Source of the DNA: Hallella seregens ATCC 51272
Lineage (GTDB): Bacteria; Bacteroidota; Bacteroidia; Bacteroidales; Bacteroidaceae
Length of the DNA: 64,000 nt
Direction: 5' to 3'
Assembly: GCF_000518545.1 (NCBI RefSeq)
Contig: NZ_JADU01000015.1
Location: 41,368-105,367, forward strand
Shown here: positions 16,010 to 25,267 of the stretch, one piece after another
Layout: each line of letters starts with the position of its first letter
Position numbering within the stretch: the first letter of the stretch is position 1
The notes under the pieces: generated by a model
What the model saw: only the letters and a program-made list of their open reading frames with translations
What the model was told of the DNA's origin: nothing
Database searches by the model: none
Program-made: the position numbers and the translations under genes

Positions 16010-18058
16010 ATGGACAACAACAAAAGACCATTCCCCAACAACAACGACAATCAGCCGAAGATGCCCCGATTCAACATGAACTGGATTTACATCATCATCG
16101 CGATTGCCCTGGCCGCCCTGCTTTTTACGGGTGGCGGAGAGTCACTTGCCAAGGGTTCGGGCGCAAGCCGGGAAGCCCAGTACACCGATTTCAAGCAATA
16201 CGTGGAAAAAGGCTACGCGCAGCGCGTCGTCGTGAACAAGACCGACAACACGCTTCGCATGTATGTCAAGCCCAAATATATCCGCAATGTCTTCCACATG
16301 TCGGCCCAGCAGGTGGGCAGCAATCCCTATGTGAGCGTGCAGTTCGGCTCGGTGGACGAGCTGGAACGCTATCTCACCGAGGCGCAGCAAAAGGGCCGTC
16401 TGGCCAGTTTCAGCTACAACAATGAGAAGGGCAACGACTTCACGGCCCTGCTCATCAACCTTTCCCCGCTCATCATTCTCTTTGCCCTGCTCTGGTTTTG
16501 GGGCCGCCGCATGGGCGGTGCAGCCGGTGGTGGCGGCGTGTTCAGCGTGGGAAAGAGCAAGGCCAAGCTCTACGAAAAGGCCGGCGAACTGGGCGTCACG
16601 TTCAAGGATGTGGCCGGACAGGAGGGCGCCAAGCAGGAAGTACAGGAGATTGTGGAGTTTTTGAAGAGTCCGCAGAAGTACACCGACTTGGGCGGAAAGA
16701 TACCCACCGGCGCCCTGCTCATCGGCCCCCCGGGTACGGGCAAGACGCTGCTGGCCAAGGCTGTGGCCGGCGAAGCCGGCGTGCCTTTCTTCTCGATGTC
16801 GGGTTCCGACTTCGTTGAAATGTTCGTCGGCGTGGGCGCGAGCCGCGTGCGCGACGTGTTCTCGCAGGCCAAGCAAAAGGCTCCCTGCATCATCTTCATC
16901 GACGAAATAGACGCCGTGGGCCGCGCCCGCTCCAAAAATCCGGCCATGGGAGGCAACGACGAGCGCGAGAACACGCTCAACGCCCTGCTCACCGAGATGG
17001 ACGGATTCGGCACCAATTCGGGCGTCATCGTGCTGGCAGCCACCAACCGGGTCGACATGCTCGACCAAGCCCTGCTGCGTGCCGGCCGCTTCGACAGGCA
17101 GATTCACGTGGACCTGCCCGACCTGGCCGAGCGCAAAGCCATCTTCCAAGTGCACCTCAAACCGCTGAAGACCGACGAGAGCCTCGACATCGACTACCTG
17201 TCGCGACAGACTCCGGGCTTCTCGGGCGCCGACATAGCCAACGTGTGCAACGAAGCAGCCCTCATCGCCGCACGCCACGACAAGAAGTCCGTTTCCAAGC
17301 AGGACTTCCTCGATGCCGTGGACCGCATCATCGGCGGACTGGAGAAAAAGACCAAGGTCATGACCGCAGAGGAGAAGCGCAGCATCGCCATACACGAGGC
17401 CGGACACGCTACCATCAGCTGGTTCTGCCAGCACGCCAACCCGCTGGTCAAGGTCACCATCGTGCCCCGAGGCCAGGCTCTCGGCGCCGCCTGGTACCTG
17501 CCCGAGGAGCGCGTCATCACCACCAAGGACGAAATGCTCGACGAAATGTGCGCCATCCTGGGCGGCAGGGCCGCCGAAGACCTCTTCATCGGCCGCATTT
17601 CCACCGGCGCCATGAACGACCTGGAGCGCGCCACGAAGAGCGCTTACGGCATGGTTGCCTATGCGGGCATGAGCGACAAGCTGCCCAATATCTGCTACTA
17701 CAACAACCAGGAATACCAGTTCCAACGCCCCTACAGCGAGACCACGGCCAAGGTGATGGACGACGAGGTGCTGCGAATCATCAACGAAGAGTACGCCCGC
17801 GCCAAGCAAATCCTCACCGAGCACCAGGAGGGACACCGACGGCTGGCCGAGCTGCTCTACACCAAAGAGGTGATCTACGCCGAGGATGTGGAGCAAATCT
17901 TCGGCAAACGCCCCTGGGTGAGCCGCACCGAAGAGCTGCTGCGCGAGAACAAAGCCCTGGAAGAGGCCAAGGATAAGGCCGAGGAGCCGCGGCTGGAAGA
18001 CATGCCCGAATCCGTGCGCCAAGCCCAGGCCGAGCACGAGGCGTCCACACAACAGTAA
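16010..18058 (+). CDS. ftsH: ATP-dependent zinc metalloprotease FtsH
   Basis: Membrane-anchored AAA+ protease that degrades misassembled membrane proteins and regulatory proteins. There are two N-terminal membrane segments (about residues 25-42 and 149-163) around a periplasmic domain, then the AAA+ module with Walker A GPPGTGKT (near 240), Walker [10 protein letters not shown], and the M41 zinc site HEAGH (near 462). The 682-residue length includes a Glu/Ala-rich C-terminal tail typical of Bacteroidota. It lies between rsfS and cdsA. Confidence 0.97.
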   Translation: MDNNKRPFPNNNDNQPKMPRFNMNWIYIIIAIALAALLFTGGGESLAKGSGASREAQYTDFKQYVEKGYAQRVVVNKTDNTLRMYVKPKYIRNVFHMSAQQVGSNPYVSVQFGSVDELERYLTEAQQKGRLASFSYNNEKGNDFTALLINLSPLIILFALLWFWGRRMGGAAGGGGVFSVGKSKAKLYEKAGELGVTFKDVAGQEGAKQEVQEIVEFLKSPQKYTDLGGKIPTGALLIGPPGTGKTLLAKAVAGEAGVPFFSMSGSDFVEMFVGVGASRVRDVFSQAKQKAPCIIFIDEIDAVGRARSKNPAMGGNDERENTLNALLTEMDGFGTNSGVIVLAATNRVDMLDQALLRAGRFDRQIHVDLPDLAERKAIFQVHLKPLKTDESLDIDYLSRQTPGFSGADIANVCNEAALIAARHDKKSVSKQDFLDAVDRIIGGLEKKTKVMTAEEKRSIAIHEAGHATISWFCQHANPLVKVTIVPRGQALGAAWYLPEERVITTKDEMLDEMCAILGGRAAEDLFIGRISTGAMNDLERATKSAYGMVAYAGMSDKLPNICYYNNQEYQFQRPYSETTAKVMDDEVLRIINEEYARAKQILTEHQEGHRRLAELLYTKEVIYAEDVEQIFGKRPWVSRTEELLRENKALEEAKDKAEEPRLEDMPESVRQAQAEHEASTQQ

Positions 18059-18066
18059 AGCCAAGA

Positions 18067-18106
18067 GCCTCTCCCCGCCCCCTCGCCGAGGGGAGCCGGG
18101 AGAGGC
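18067..18106 (+). other. nested hairpin in the ftsH-cdsA gap
   Basis: An outer stem GCCTCTCCC / GGGAGAGGC (18067-18075 with 18098-18106) encloses an inner stem CCCCTC / GAGGGG (18079-18084 with 18088-18093). No U-run follows, so it is more likely an RNA processing or stability element between cotranscribed genes than a full terminator. Confidence 0.55.
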
Positions 18107-18123
18107 CTTAAACGTATAACACA

Positions 18124-18996
18124 ATGACAGCCAAGCAGAAAAATCTCGTCGTAAGAACCATTACCGGCATCTTGTTCGTCGCCATCATGGTGGCAGGTTT
18201 TCTCAATCCCCGGGCCATGACGGCACTCTTCGCCCTCATCACCGGCCTTACCCTGTGGGAATACACGGGGCTGGTGAACGACCGCGTGCCCGAAGTGCAG
18301 GTCAACCGCTTCATTTCCACCGTGGCCGGAGTCTATCTCTTCGTGGCCGTGGCGGGCTGGCGCACGGGCCTGGTGAGCAACTTCATCGTGATGGTGCCCT
18401 ATGTGCTCACCGTCATCTACCTGTTTGTCAGCGAGCTCTATACGGGCAACAAGAACGCCGTGCACGACTGGGCCTACACCATGCTCGGGCAGATGTACAT
18501 CGCCCTGCCTTTCTCGCTCATCAACATTCTGGCTTTCGAGGTGGCCCCCGACGGCAGCGGCGTGCACTTCGACACCCTGCTGCCGCTGAGCGTCTTCGTC
18601 TTTCTCTGGGCCAACGACACCGGCGCCTACTGCTCCGGCTCGCTACTGGGCCGCCACAAGCTCTTTCCCCGCATCTCCCCGGGCAAGTCGTGGGAGGGCA
18701 GCATCGGCGGCGGCATCCTCGTGCTCATCGTAGCCGGCGTGACGGGCTGGCTGGCAGGGCAGGGCCCCGAGCCCCACACGCTGGGCATCGTAGGCTGGAT
18801 GGGGCTGGGCTTGGTGGTGGTGTTCTTCGGCACCTGGGGCGACTTGGTGGAGAGTTTATTCAAGCGCACGCTCGGCGTCAAGGACAGCGGCAGCATCCTG
18901 CCCGGCCACGGCGGCATGCTCGACCGCTTTGATTCCTCGCTCATGGCCATTCCCGCGGCCGTGGTCTACCTGTACACGCTCACGCAGTTTGCCTGA
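18124..18996 (+). CDS. cdsA: phosphatidate cytidylyltransferase
   Basis: Integral membrane enzyme that makes CDP-diacylglycerol, the precursor of phosphatidylethanolamine and cardiolipin. It has about seven or eight hydrophobic segments and the CdsA signature near the C-terminus (GDLVESLFKR then KDSGSILPGHGGMLDRFDS). Length 290. It follows ftsH by 65 bp; the cardiolipin synthase at 42.2 kb uses the pathway downstream. Confidence 0.93.
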   Translation: MTAKQKNLVVRTITGILFVAIMVAGFLNPRAMTALFALITGLTLWEYTGLVNDRVPEVQVNRFISTVAGVYLFVAVAGWRTGLVSNFIVMVPYVLTVIYLFVSELYTGNKNAVHDWAYTMLGQMYIALPFSLINILAFEVAPDGSGVHFDTLLPLSVFVFLWANDTGAYCSGSLLGRHKLFPRISPGKSWEGSIGGGILVLIVAGVTGWLAGQGPEPHTLGIVGWMGLGLVVVFFGTWGDLVESLFKRTLGVKDSGSILPGHGGMLDRFDSSLMAIPAAVVYLYTLTQFA

Positions 18997-19057
18997 GCCA
19001 GACGGGCCGCCACCGTGCGGCGCGCCACACTTGGCGGCTTCATGGGCCCGCCATCAC

Positions 19058-19145
19058 GGCGTAATCGCATCGCCGCCACGCCGTAATCGCCGCGCCTTTG
19101 CGGCGCAATCGCACCGCCGTTACGGCGTTATCGCCAGGCCATTAC
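19058..19145. repeat. 22-bp tandem array D (four units)
   Basis: Units start at 19058, 19080, 19102 and 19124, each GSCGYAAWCGC followed by NNSGCSNNNAC-like sequence; a decayed unit may precede at 19036. It lies between the convergent cdsA and lpxB genes, immediately before the bidirectional hairpin at 19162. Related to arrays A, B and C. Confidence 0.85.
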
Positions 19146-19161
19146 GGCGTTGTCAAAATGC

Positions 19162-19198
19162 AAGAAGGCGTTTCCCTATTTGCGGGAAACGCCTTCTT
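19162..19198. terminator. bidirectional hairpin terminator between cdsA and lpxB
   Basis: A perfect 15-bp stem (19162-19176 with 19184-19198) closes a 7-base loop. The arms begin with AAGAAGG and end with CCTTCTT, so each direction ends in a short T-rich edge. It separates two convergent genes. Confidence 0.8.
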
Positions 19199-19225
19199 CG
19201 TTGATTGTCAGCCTGTTGCCTCTTC

Positions 19226-20386
19226 TCATCGGGCCCGTTGCCGCAGCAGTTCCACCATCTGCCGGGCCGCCTCGTCCGAGGCCACACGGTCTCCCAGCCG
19301 GCGTCGCACCTCCCCGTAGGCCCGGAGCATCGGCTCGCGGCCGGCCCCTCCGGGCAGGATGCGGGCCAGCTCCTCGCGGATGGACCGCACGCTGAAACGG
19401 TCGGCCAGCAGCTCGGGCACCACCTCGGCATCGGCGATGAGGTTCACGAGACTGATGTATTTCACCTTGATGACATGGTCGAAAGCGAAGCGGATGAGCC
19501 GCGGCACGGGGGTCTCGTAACACACCACCTGGGGCACGTCGAACAGTGCCGTCTCCAGCGTGGCCGTGCCGCTCGTCACGAGAGCAGCCGTGGCATGGCT
19601 GAGCAGCGCATAGGTTTCGTTGCTCACCAGGCGCACGGAGTGGCCGCCGACAAACGGCTCATAGTATGCGTTGTCGATGGACGGGGCCCCAGCCAGCACC
19701 ATCTGGCAGCCGTCGGGACCGGTGCAACAGGCTGCGGCGGCCTCGATCATGGCGGGCAGATTGTCCTTGATTTCCTGCCGCCGACTACCGGCCAGCAGGG
19801 CTATGATGGGCCGTGCAGGGTCGAGGCCGTGGCGTTGGCAGAAGTCGGAAAGCGTTTCGCGATAGCCGTTGCGGAAGCCGCGCACCTCCTCGGCCGTGGG
19901 ATTGCCCACGTAATGAATCTTGTAATGATGTTTCTCTTCAAAAAAAGGCAGTTCGAAAGGCAGGATGGAGAAGAGCTCGGCCACGTCGCGACGGATGGCC
20001 TTGATGCGCCATTCCTTCCACGCCCAAATCTTGGGCGAGATGTAATAGTAGGCCGGAATGTGGGTGTGGGCCCGCAGAAACTTGGCGATGTCGAGGTTGA
20101 AGCCCGGATAGTCCACCAGTATCACTACGTCGGGCTGCCAGTCCACGATGTCGCGTTTGCACAGGGCCATGTTGCGAAAGATGGTGCGCAGGTGGAGCAG
20201 CACCGGCACAAAGCCCATGTAGGCCAGCTCGCGGTAGTGCTTCACACGGGTGCCTCCCACGGCCGCCATGAGGTCGCCGCCGAAGAAGCGGAACTCGGCC
20301 GCCTCGTCGTGCACGCGCAGACGGCACATCAGGTGGCTGGCGTGCAGGTCGCCCGAGGCCTCGCCGACTATCAGGTAATAACGCAT
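19226..20386 (-). CDS. lpxB: lipid-A-disaccharide synthase
   Basis: Glycosyltransferase that joins UDP-2,3-diacylglucosamine and lipid X to form the lipid A disaccharide at the inner membrane. The N-terminus YLIVGEASGDLHASHLM is the family signature; FFGGDLMAAVG and the C-terminal nucleotide-binding half with ALLAGSRRQEI and LVTSGTATLE follow. Length 386 is normal. It is 39 bp downstream of surE on the same strand, a common Bacteroidota pairing. Confidence 0.95.
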   Translation of the reverse strand: MRYYLIVGEASGDLHASHLMCRLRVHDEAAEFRFFGGDLMAAVGGTRVKHYRELAYMGFVPVLLHLRTIFRNMALCKRDIVDWQPDVVILVDYPGFNLDIAKFLRAHTHIPAYYYISPKIWAWKEWRIKAIRRDVAELFSILPFELPFFEEKHHYKIHYVGNPTAEEVRGFRNGYRETLSDFCQRHGLDPARPIIALLAGSRRQEIKDNLPAMIEAAAACCTGPDGCQMVLAGAPSIDNAYYEPFVGGHSVRLVSNETYALLSHATAALVTSGTATLETALFDVPQVVCYETPVPRLIRFAFDHVIKVKYISLVNLIADAEVVPELLADRFSVRSIREELARILPGGAGREPMLRAYGEVRRRLGDRVASDEAARQMVELLRQRAR

Positions 20387-20425
20387 TTGCTTGACTTTTA
20401 ACCGTTTGTCCTTGCGCCCCGGCCC

Positions 20426-21202
20426 TTATCCGAGGGCGGCGCGCAGCTCGTCCATGCAGGCGTAGGCCGTGACGTCGATCTGCGTGGGCGTAATGGCCAC
20501 GTAGCCTTGGCGCAGGGCTTCCTGGTCGGTGCCCTCCACGCCGGGCTCGTCGTTCACGTAGGAACCCACCACCCAATAGTAGTCGTAGCCGCGCGGGTGG
20601 CGCTCTTTCACGATTTCTTTCATCCAGCGCCCCATCGTCATGCGGCACACTTGGATGCCGCGAAACGTCTCGGCGGCGGGGAAGTTCACGTTCAGGCAGA
20701 CGCCCTTGGGCAGTCCGTCGGCCAGCACCTTGCGCACGATGCGCTCCACGTAGGGGCGCAGCGGCTCCAGGTTGGCGTTCTCGTCGTAGTAGCAGCTCGA
20801 GAAAGCGACGGAAGGAATATACTTCATGCAGCCCTCCTTGGCCGCGCCCATCGTGCCGCTGTAATGATTATTCGTAGTGGAATTGTCGCCGTGGTTGATG
20901 CCGCTGAGTATCAGGTCGGGCTGCCGGTCGCGGCAAAACTGGTCGAGAGCTATCTTCACACAGTCCACCGGCGTGCCGCTGCACGACCACACCTCGGTGT
21001 CGCCCATGTTGTGGCGCGGCTTGAGACGCAGATAGTCGGTGGCCGAGAAAGCGCACGAGTAGCCCGAACGGGCACTCTCGGGAGCCACGACAAGCACGTC
21101 GGCCAGTGGCTTCACGATGTCCACCAGCTTCTTGATGCCGTTGGCATGATAGCCGTCATCGTTGGAGATAAGGATGAGAGAACGTTTGTTTTCTTTGTTC
21201 AT
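20426..21202 (-). CDS. surE: 5'/3'-nucleotidase SurE
   Basis: Metal-dependent nucleotidase acting on nucleoside monophosphates and short polyphosphate. The N-terminal metal motif is LISNDDGYHANGI; GTPVDCVKIAL and LSGINHGDNSTTN are also present. The start at 21202 (MNKENKRS) puts the motif near residue 15 as in other members; an upstream extension would add a Lys/Phe-rich stretch and overlap the probable -7 box. 258 residues. Cotranscribed with lpxB. Confidence 0.93.
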   Translation of the reverse strand: MNKENKRSLILISNDDGYHANGIKKLVDIVKPLADVLVVAPESARSGYSCAFSATDYLRLKPRHNMGDTEVWSCSGTPVDCVKIALDQFCRDRQPDLILSGINHGDNSTTNNHYSGTMGAAKEGCMKYIPSVAFSSCYYDENANLEPLRPYVERIVRKVLADGLPKGVCLNVNFPAAETFRGIQVCRMTMGRWMKEIVKERHPRGYDYYWVVGSYVNDEPGVEGTDQEALRQGYVAITPTQIDVTAYACMDELRAALG

Positions 21203-21220
21203 GATGTTGATTTTGCGGTG

Positions 21221-21228
21221 CAAAAATA
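21221..21228 (-). promoter_or_regulatory. -7 box of surE-lpxB
   Basis: Minus-strand TATTTTTG, 18 bp upstream of the surE ATG. The -33 element is not clear. Confidence 0.5.
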
Positions 21229-21269
21229 CGAAAAAACCTTTAATTATCTTCTTTCTCGCAATAAATATG

Positions 21270-21277
21270 TATCTTTG
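21270..21277 (+). promoter_or_regulatory. -7 box of parA-parB
   Basis: TATCTTTG (21270-21277), giving a leader of roughly 85 bases before the parA ATG at 21369. It is divergent from, and about 40 bp away from, the surE -7 box. Confidence 0.5.
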
Positions 21278-21368
21278 CATTCAATACTTATTCGTGCCCG
21301 GCAAGCGCGTAAACAGCGGGAAAGGACAGCCTTTCCAGGCCGGGCCAACCAGAAAATCTGAATAAAAA

Positions 21369-22133
21369 ATGGCGAAAATCATTGCTTTAGCGAATCAGAA
21401 AGGCGGCGTGGGCAAAACCACGACCACCATCAACCTGGCCGCCTCGCTGGCCACTCTGGAGAAGACTGTGCTCGTGGTCGACGCCGACCCGCAGGCCAAT
21501 GCCTCCAGCGGACTGGGCGTAGACATCAGTGAAGTGGACTGCTCGCTCTACGAATGTATCATCGACCATGCCGACGTGCGCGATGCAATCTACACTACCG
21601 ACATCGAGGGGCTGGACATTATTCCCAGCCATATCGACCTGGTGGGGGCCGAAATAGAGATGCTTAACCTGGAGTCCAGGGAGAAAGTGATCAAGAATAT
21701 CCTCGAGCCGCTCAAGAGTGAATACGACTATATCCTCATCGACTGCTCGCCCTCGCTGGGCCTCATCACCGTGAACTCGCTCACGGCAGCCGACTCTGTC
21801 GTCATCCCCGTGCAGTGCGAGTACTTCGCCCTCGAGGGCATCAGCAAACTGCTGAACACGATTAAGATCATCAAGAGCAAGCTGAACCCGAAGCTCGAGA
21901 TAGAGGGATTCCTGCTGACTATGTATGATTCGCGCCTGAGACTGGCCAATCAGATCTACGACGAGGTGAAACGGCACTTCCAGGAACTGGTGTTCAAGAC
22001 TGTTATCCAGCGCAACGTGAAGCTCTCCGAGAGTCCCAGCCACGGCCTGCCCGTGATTCTCTACGACGCAGATTCCACTGGAGCCAAGAACCATCTGGCG
22101 TTGGCCAAGGAGATTATCGGCAAGAACGTATAA
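21369..22133 (+). CDS. parA: chromosome-partitioning ATPase ParA
   Basis: Deviant-Walker ATPase that positions the origin region together with ParB. The motif KGGVGKTTTTINLAASLA is at residues 11-28, with DADPQANASSG and a Walker B-like YILIDCSPSLG. The length (254) and the absence of an N-terminal DNA-binding domain are typical of chromosomal ParA/Soj rather than plasmid ParA. parB follows 21 bp later. No parS palindrome was noticed by eye nearby. Confidence 0.95.
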   Translation: MAKIIALANQKGGVGKTTTTINLAASLATLEKTVLVVDADPQANASSGLGVDISEVDCSLYECIIDHADVRDAIYTTDIEGLDIIPSHIDLVGAEIEMLNLESREKVIKNILEPLKSEYDYILIDCSPSLGLITVNSLTAADSVVIPVQCEYFALEGISKLLNTIKIIKSKLNPKLEIEGFLLTMYDSRLRLANQIYDEVKRHFQELVFKTVIQRNVKLSESPSHGLPVILYDADSTGAKNHLALAKEIIGKNV

Positions 22134-22154
22134 AGGTAAAAGAGAAAAACCATC

Positions 22155-23051
22155 ATGGCAGTACACAAGAAATACAACGCGCTGGGCCGCGGGCTCGACG
22201 CTCTTATCTCGACCGAGGCCGTGCGCACCCAGGGGTCGTCGACCATCAACGAGATTCCCGTGGACCAGATAGAGCCCAATGCCGACCAGCCGCGCAGTCT
22301 TTTCAACGAGGACGCCCTGCAGGAACTGGCCAACAGCATCCGTGAAATAGGCATCATCCAGCCCATCACGCTGCGGCAGACGGCCGAAAACCGCTTCCAA
22401 ATCATCGCCGGCGAGCGGCGGTGGCGCGCCTCGCAGATAGCCGGACTGAAGACCGTGCCCGCCTATATACGCACCATCAAGGACGAAAACGTGATGGAAA
22501 TGGCCCTCGTGGAGAACATTCAGCGCGAGGATCTGAACTCCATCGAAATCGCCCTGGCTTACGAACACCTGCTCGAACAGTCGGGTATGACCCAGGAGAA
22601 AGTGTCGGAGCGCGTGGGCAAGAGCCGCACGGCCATCACCAACTACCTGCGCCTGCTCAAGTTGCCGGCCCAGGTGCAGATGTCCCTGCAGAAGAAAGAG
22701 ATCGATATGGGCCATGCACGGGCCCTGTTGGCCATAGACAGCCCGTCGATGCAACTGAAGCTCTTCCGCGAAATCCTGAAGAATGGGTGGTCGGTGCGCA
22801 AGGTGGAGGCGATGGCCCAGCAGCTGAAAAACGGCGAGGACATCGAGAGCGGCAAGAAGAAAATCATGGCCCGCAACCCGCTGCCCGAGGAGTTTAATCT
22901 GCTGAAAAACCGCCTGTCCACCTTCCTCAACACCAAGGTGACGCTCTCATGCTCGAGCAAGGGCAAGGGGAAAATCAGCATTCCGTTCAACAACGAACAA
23001 GACCTCGAACGCATCATGAACGTGTTCGACAAACTCAAGGAGCAACAATAG
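22155..23051 (+). CDS. parB: chromosome-partitioning protein ParB
   Basis: Centromere-binding CTPase clamp. Visible are the N-terminal GLGRGLDAL-like start (ALGRGLDALIS), the box I region PNADQPR, the CTP/arginine patch GERRWRA, and the HTH region ERVGKSRTAITNYLRLL. The C-terminal dimerisation segment is short and basic. Length 298. The stop codon TAG is immediately followed by the GTG of the next gene. Confidence 0.95.
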   Translation: MAVHKKYNALGRGLDALISTEAVRTQGSSTINEIPVDQIEPNADQPRSLFNEDALQELANSIREIGIIQPITLRQTAENRFQIIAGERRWRASQIAGLKTVPAYIRTIKDENVMEMALVENIQREDLNSIEIALAYEHLLEQSGMTQEKVSERVGKSRTAITNYLRLLKLPAQVQMSLQKKEIDMGHARALLAIDSPSMQLKLFREILKNGWSVRKVEAMAQQLKNGEDIESGKKKIMARNPLPEEFNLLKNRLSTFLNTKVTLSCSSKGKGKISIPFNNEQDLERIMNVFDKLKEQQ

Positions 23052-23801
23052 GTGAACATCCTGAAGACCGTCCTTTCGTCACTCCTGCTGGCCGGCCCGC
23101 TGTGGCCGGCCCCGCTCACCGCCGCTGCCCGGCAGGAGGATGGCGGTGTGCACCGTCTCCCGCCCGCCGGGACGGAGGGAGACACGCTCCGGGCCGACAG
23201 CACACGCAGCATGGCGGCCGCCCTGACGCGCCTCGATGCGGCTGCCGCGGCTCCCGCAGACAGCAGCCGCAAGCGGGCCAAACGCGACTGGACCACGTGG
23301 CGGCCCACGCCCAAGCGGGCCCTGTGGCTGGGTCTGGTGCTGCCCGGAGCCGGACAGATATACAACCGCAAGTACTGGAAGCTGCCCATCATCTACGGTG
23401 GATTTGTGGGCTGCGCCTATGCCATGCGCTGGAATAACATGATGTACCGCGACTACAGCCAGGCTTATCTCGACATCATGGACAGCGACCCGATGACGCA
23501 AAGCTACAATCAGTTCCTGCATTTGGGCAATCAGATCACGCCCGAAAACATGGGGCGCTGGCAGGAAATCTTCCGCAAACGCAAGGACCGCTACCGTCGG
23601 TGGCGCGACCTGAGCTTCTTCGTGATGCTGGGTGTCTACGCCTTGTCGGTGATCGATGCCTATGTGGACGCCTCGCTTTCAGAGTTTGACGTCTCGCCCG
23701 ACTTGAGTCTGCACGTGGCCCCCGCCCTCATCGGCGGCGGACCGGAACGCGGCGCCATGCGTGCCGCGGGCATCGGACTACAGTGCAGTCTGACCTTTTA
23801 A
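23052..23801 (+). CDS. DUF5683 domain membrane protein
   Basis: A 249-residue protein with an N-terminal signal or anchor (LSSLLLAGPLWPAPLTAAA). It has a Pro/Ala/Asp-rich linker and then the conserved DUF5683-like core beginning at about residue 80: PTPKRALWLGLVLPGAGQIYNRKYWK, where the first half resembles short TM5-type segments. It starts with GTG directly after the parB stop, so translation is probably coupled. The parB-DUF5683-mltD order is a Bacteroidota hallmark; the molecular role is unknown. Confidence 0.78.
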   Translation: MNILKTVLSSLLLAGPLWPAPLTAAARQEDGGVHRLPPAGTEGDTLRADSTRSMAAALTRLDAAAAAPADSSRKRAKRDWTTWRPTPKRALWLGLVLPGAGQIYNRKYWKLPIIYGGFVGCAYAMRWNNMMYRDYSQAYLDIMDSDPMTQSYNQFLHLGNQITPENMGRWQEIFRKRKDRYRRWRDLSFFVMLGVYALSVIDAYVDASLSEFDVSPDLSLHVAPALIGGGPERGAMRAAGIGLQCSLTF

Positions 23802-23821
23802 CAAGAACGACAACAAGATTT

Positions 23822-25237
23822 ATGAATTACAAACATATACTGACAGCCGGACTTTTGCTCCTCGGAGGCATGTGCTCCGCACAGGCCCAGACCAACGAGA
23901 AGACCATCACTGTGACCGGCGCCAATGGAGAACAGGAAGAGATAGACCTGCCCGAGTCGATGAATCAGGAACTCGACAGCCTGATGAACCTCTACAATGC
24001 TAAGACTTTCCTGCGTCCCGACTCGAACTGCAACATGCCCGACGTGAACCCGGTGTACGAGCCCGGCGTGTTCAAAGCACGCTTGGGGCAGCTCCCTACC
24101 GTCATTGAAATGCCCTATAACGACATCGTACAGAAGTTCATCGACCGCTACAGCGGCGAGCTGCGCCGCTCGGTGGCCTACATGCTGGGGGCTCAAAACC
24201 TCTATATTCCCGTCTTCGAGGAGGCGCTGGAAGCCTACGGGCTGCCGCTGGAACTGAAATATCTGCCCGTCATCGAGTCGGCTCTCAACCCCCAGGCCGT
24301 GTCGCACGCGGGGGCTACAGGCCTGTGGCAGTTCATGATTACCACCGGCAAACGCTACGGGCTGGAGGTGAACTCGCTGGTCGACGAGCGCAAAGACCTG
24401 GTGAAGGCCTCGTATGCCGCCGCCCACTACCTGAGCGACCTCTATAAAATCTTCGGTGACTGGAATCTCGTCATAGCCGCATACAACTGCGGGCCCGACA
24501 AAATCAACCATGCCATCCACCGTGCCAAGGGCGAGAAAGACTATTGGAAGATCTATCCGCGACTGCCGCGCGAGACGCGTGGATACGTCCCTGCTTTCAT
24601 CGCCGCCAACTACATCATGAACTTCTACTGCGAACACAACATCTGTCCGCTCTACACCACGCTGCCCGCCAAGACCGATACGGTGATGCTTACACGGGAT
24701 GCACACTTTGAACAGATAGCCCATGTGACGGGCATCAACGTTGAGGAGCTGGAAGATTTGAACCCGCAGTACCGCCGGAACCTCGTCAACGGCAGCACCA
24801 AGCCCTCGCCGCTGCGGCTGCCGGCTATGCTCATCAACGACTTTATCGACCGCGAAGACTCGGTCTACGCCTACAACTCCGACCTGTATCTCACCAAGCG
24901 CAAGGAGGTGCGAGTGGTCGACGATGCCAGCTATGTGGTGAATCGGAACCAGGTGACACGCATTGCCCGAGGCGGAAACGAGGCCGACGAGGATCTGGAC
25001 AGTGCCGATGGGGCCAGCGTGAAGAAGTCGGGCGGGCGGCGTTCGTCGTCCCAAGCCCGCAAGAGCCGCAGCTCGAAGCGGCAGCGGCGTGAGCGTTCGA
25101 GAAGCGTTACCGTGCGCAACGGCGACACGTTGAGCGAGATAGCCCAGCGCAACCACACCACCGTGAAGAAGCTGCGCAAGCTCAACGGCATCAGCGGGAA
25201 CACCATTCGGACCGGCAAGAAAATCAAGGTGAAGTAA
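23822..25237 (+). CDS. mltD: membrane-bound lytic murein transglycosylase D with LysM
   Basis: Exported peptidoglycan lytic transglycosylase. The signal peptide is at residues 1-23 (HILTAGLLLLGGMCSAQA). The SLT domain spans about 110-260 with catalytic Glu in PVIESALNPQAVS and the AATGLWQFM-like motif GATGLWQFMI; IAAYNCGPDKI closes the domain. One LysM unit is at the C-terminus (VRNGDTLSEIAQRN). Between them is a Ser/Arg/Lys-rich linker. The ATG at 23822 gives the proper signal; the 13-residue upstream extension overlaps DUF5683. Confidence 0.92.
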   Translation: MNYKHILTAGLLLLGGMCSAQAQTNEKTITVTGANGEQEEIDLPESMNQELDSLMNLYNAKTFLRPDSNCNMPDVNPVYEPGVFKARLGQLPTVIEMPYNDIVQKFIDRYSGELRRSVAYMLGAQNLYIPVFEEALEAYGLPLELKYLPVIESALNPQAVSHAGATGLWQFMITTGKRYGLEVNSLVDERKDLVKASYAAAHYLSDLYKIFGDWNLVIAAYNCGPDKINHAIHRAKGEKDYWKIYPRLPRETRGYVPAFIAANYIMNFYCEHNICPLYTTLPAKTDTVMLTRDAHFEQIAHVTGINVEELEDLNPQYRRNLVNGSTKPSPLRLPAMLINDFIDREDSVYAYNSDLYLTKRKEVRVVDDASYVVNRNQVTRIARGGNEADEDLDSADGASVKKSGGRRSSSQARKSRSSKRQRRERSRSVTVRNGDTLSEIAQRNHTTVKKLRKLNGISGNTIRTGKKIKVK

Positions 25238-25267
25238 CAATCCCTCCTTACACATATCTATACGACT

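Noticed and set aside
21203..21368. parS centromere site near parA
   Set aside because: No TGTTTCACGTGAAACA-like palindrome could be found by eye in this gap or in the parAB genes.
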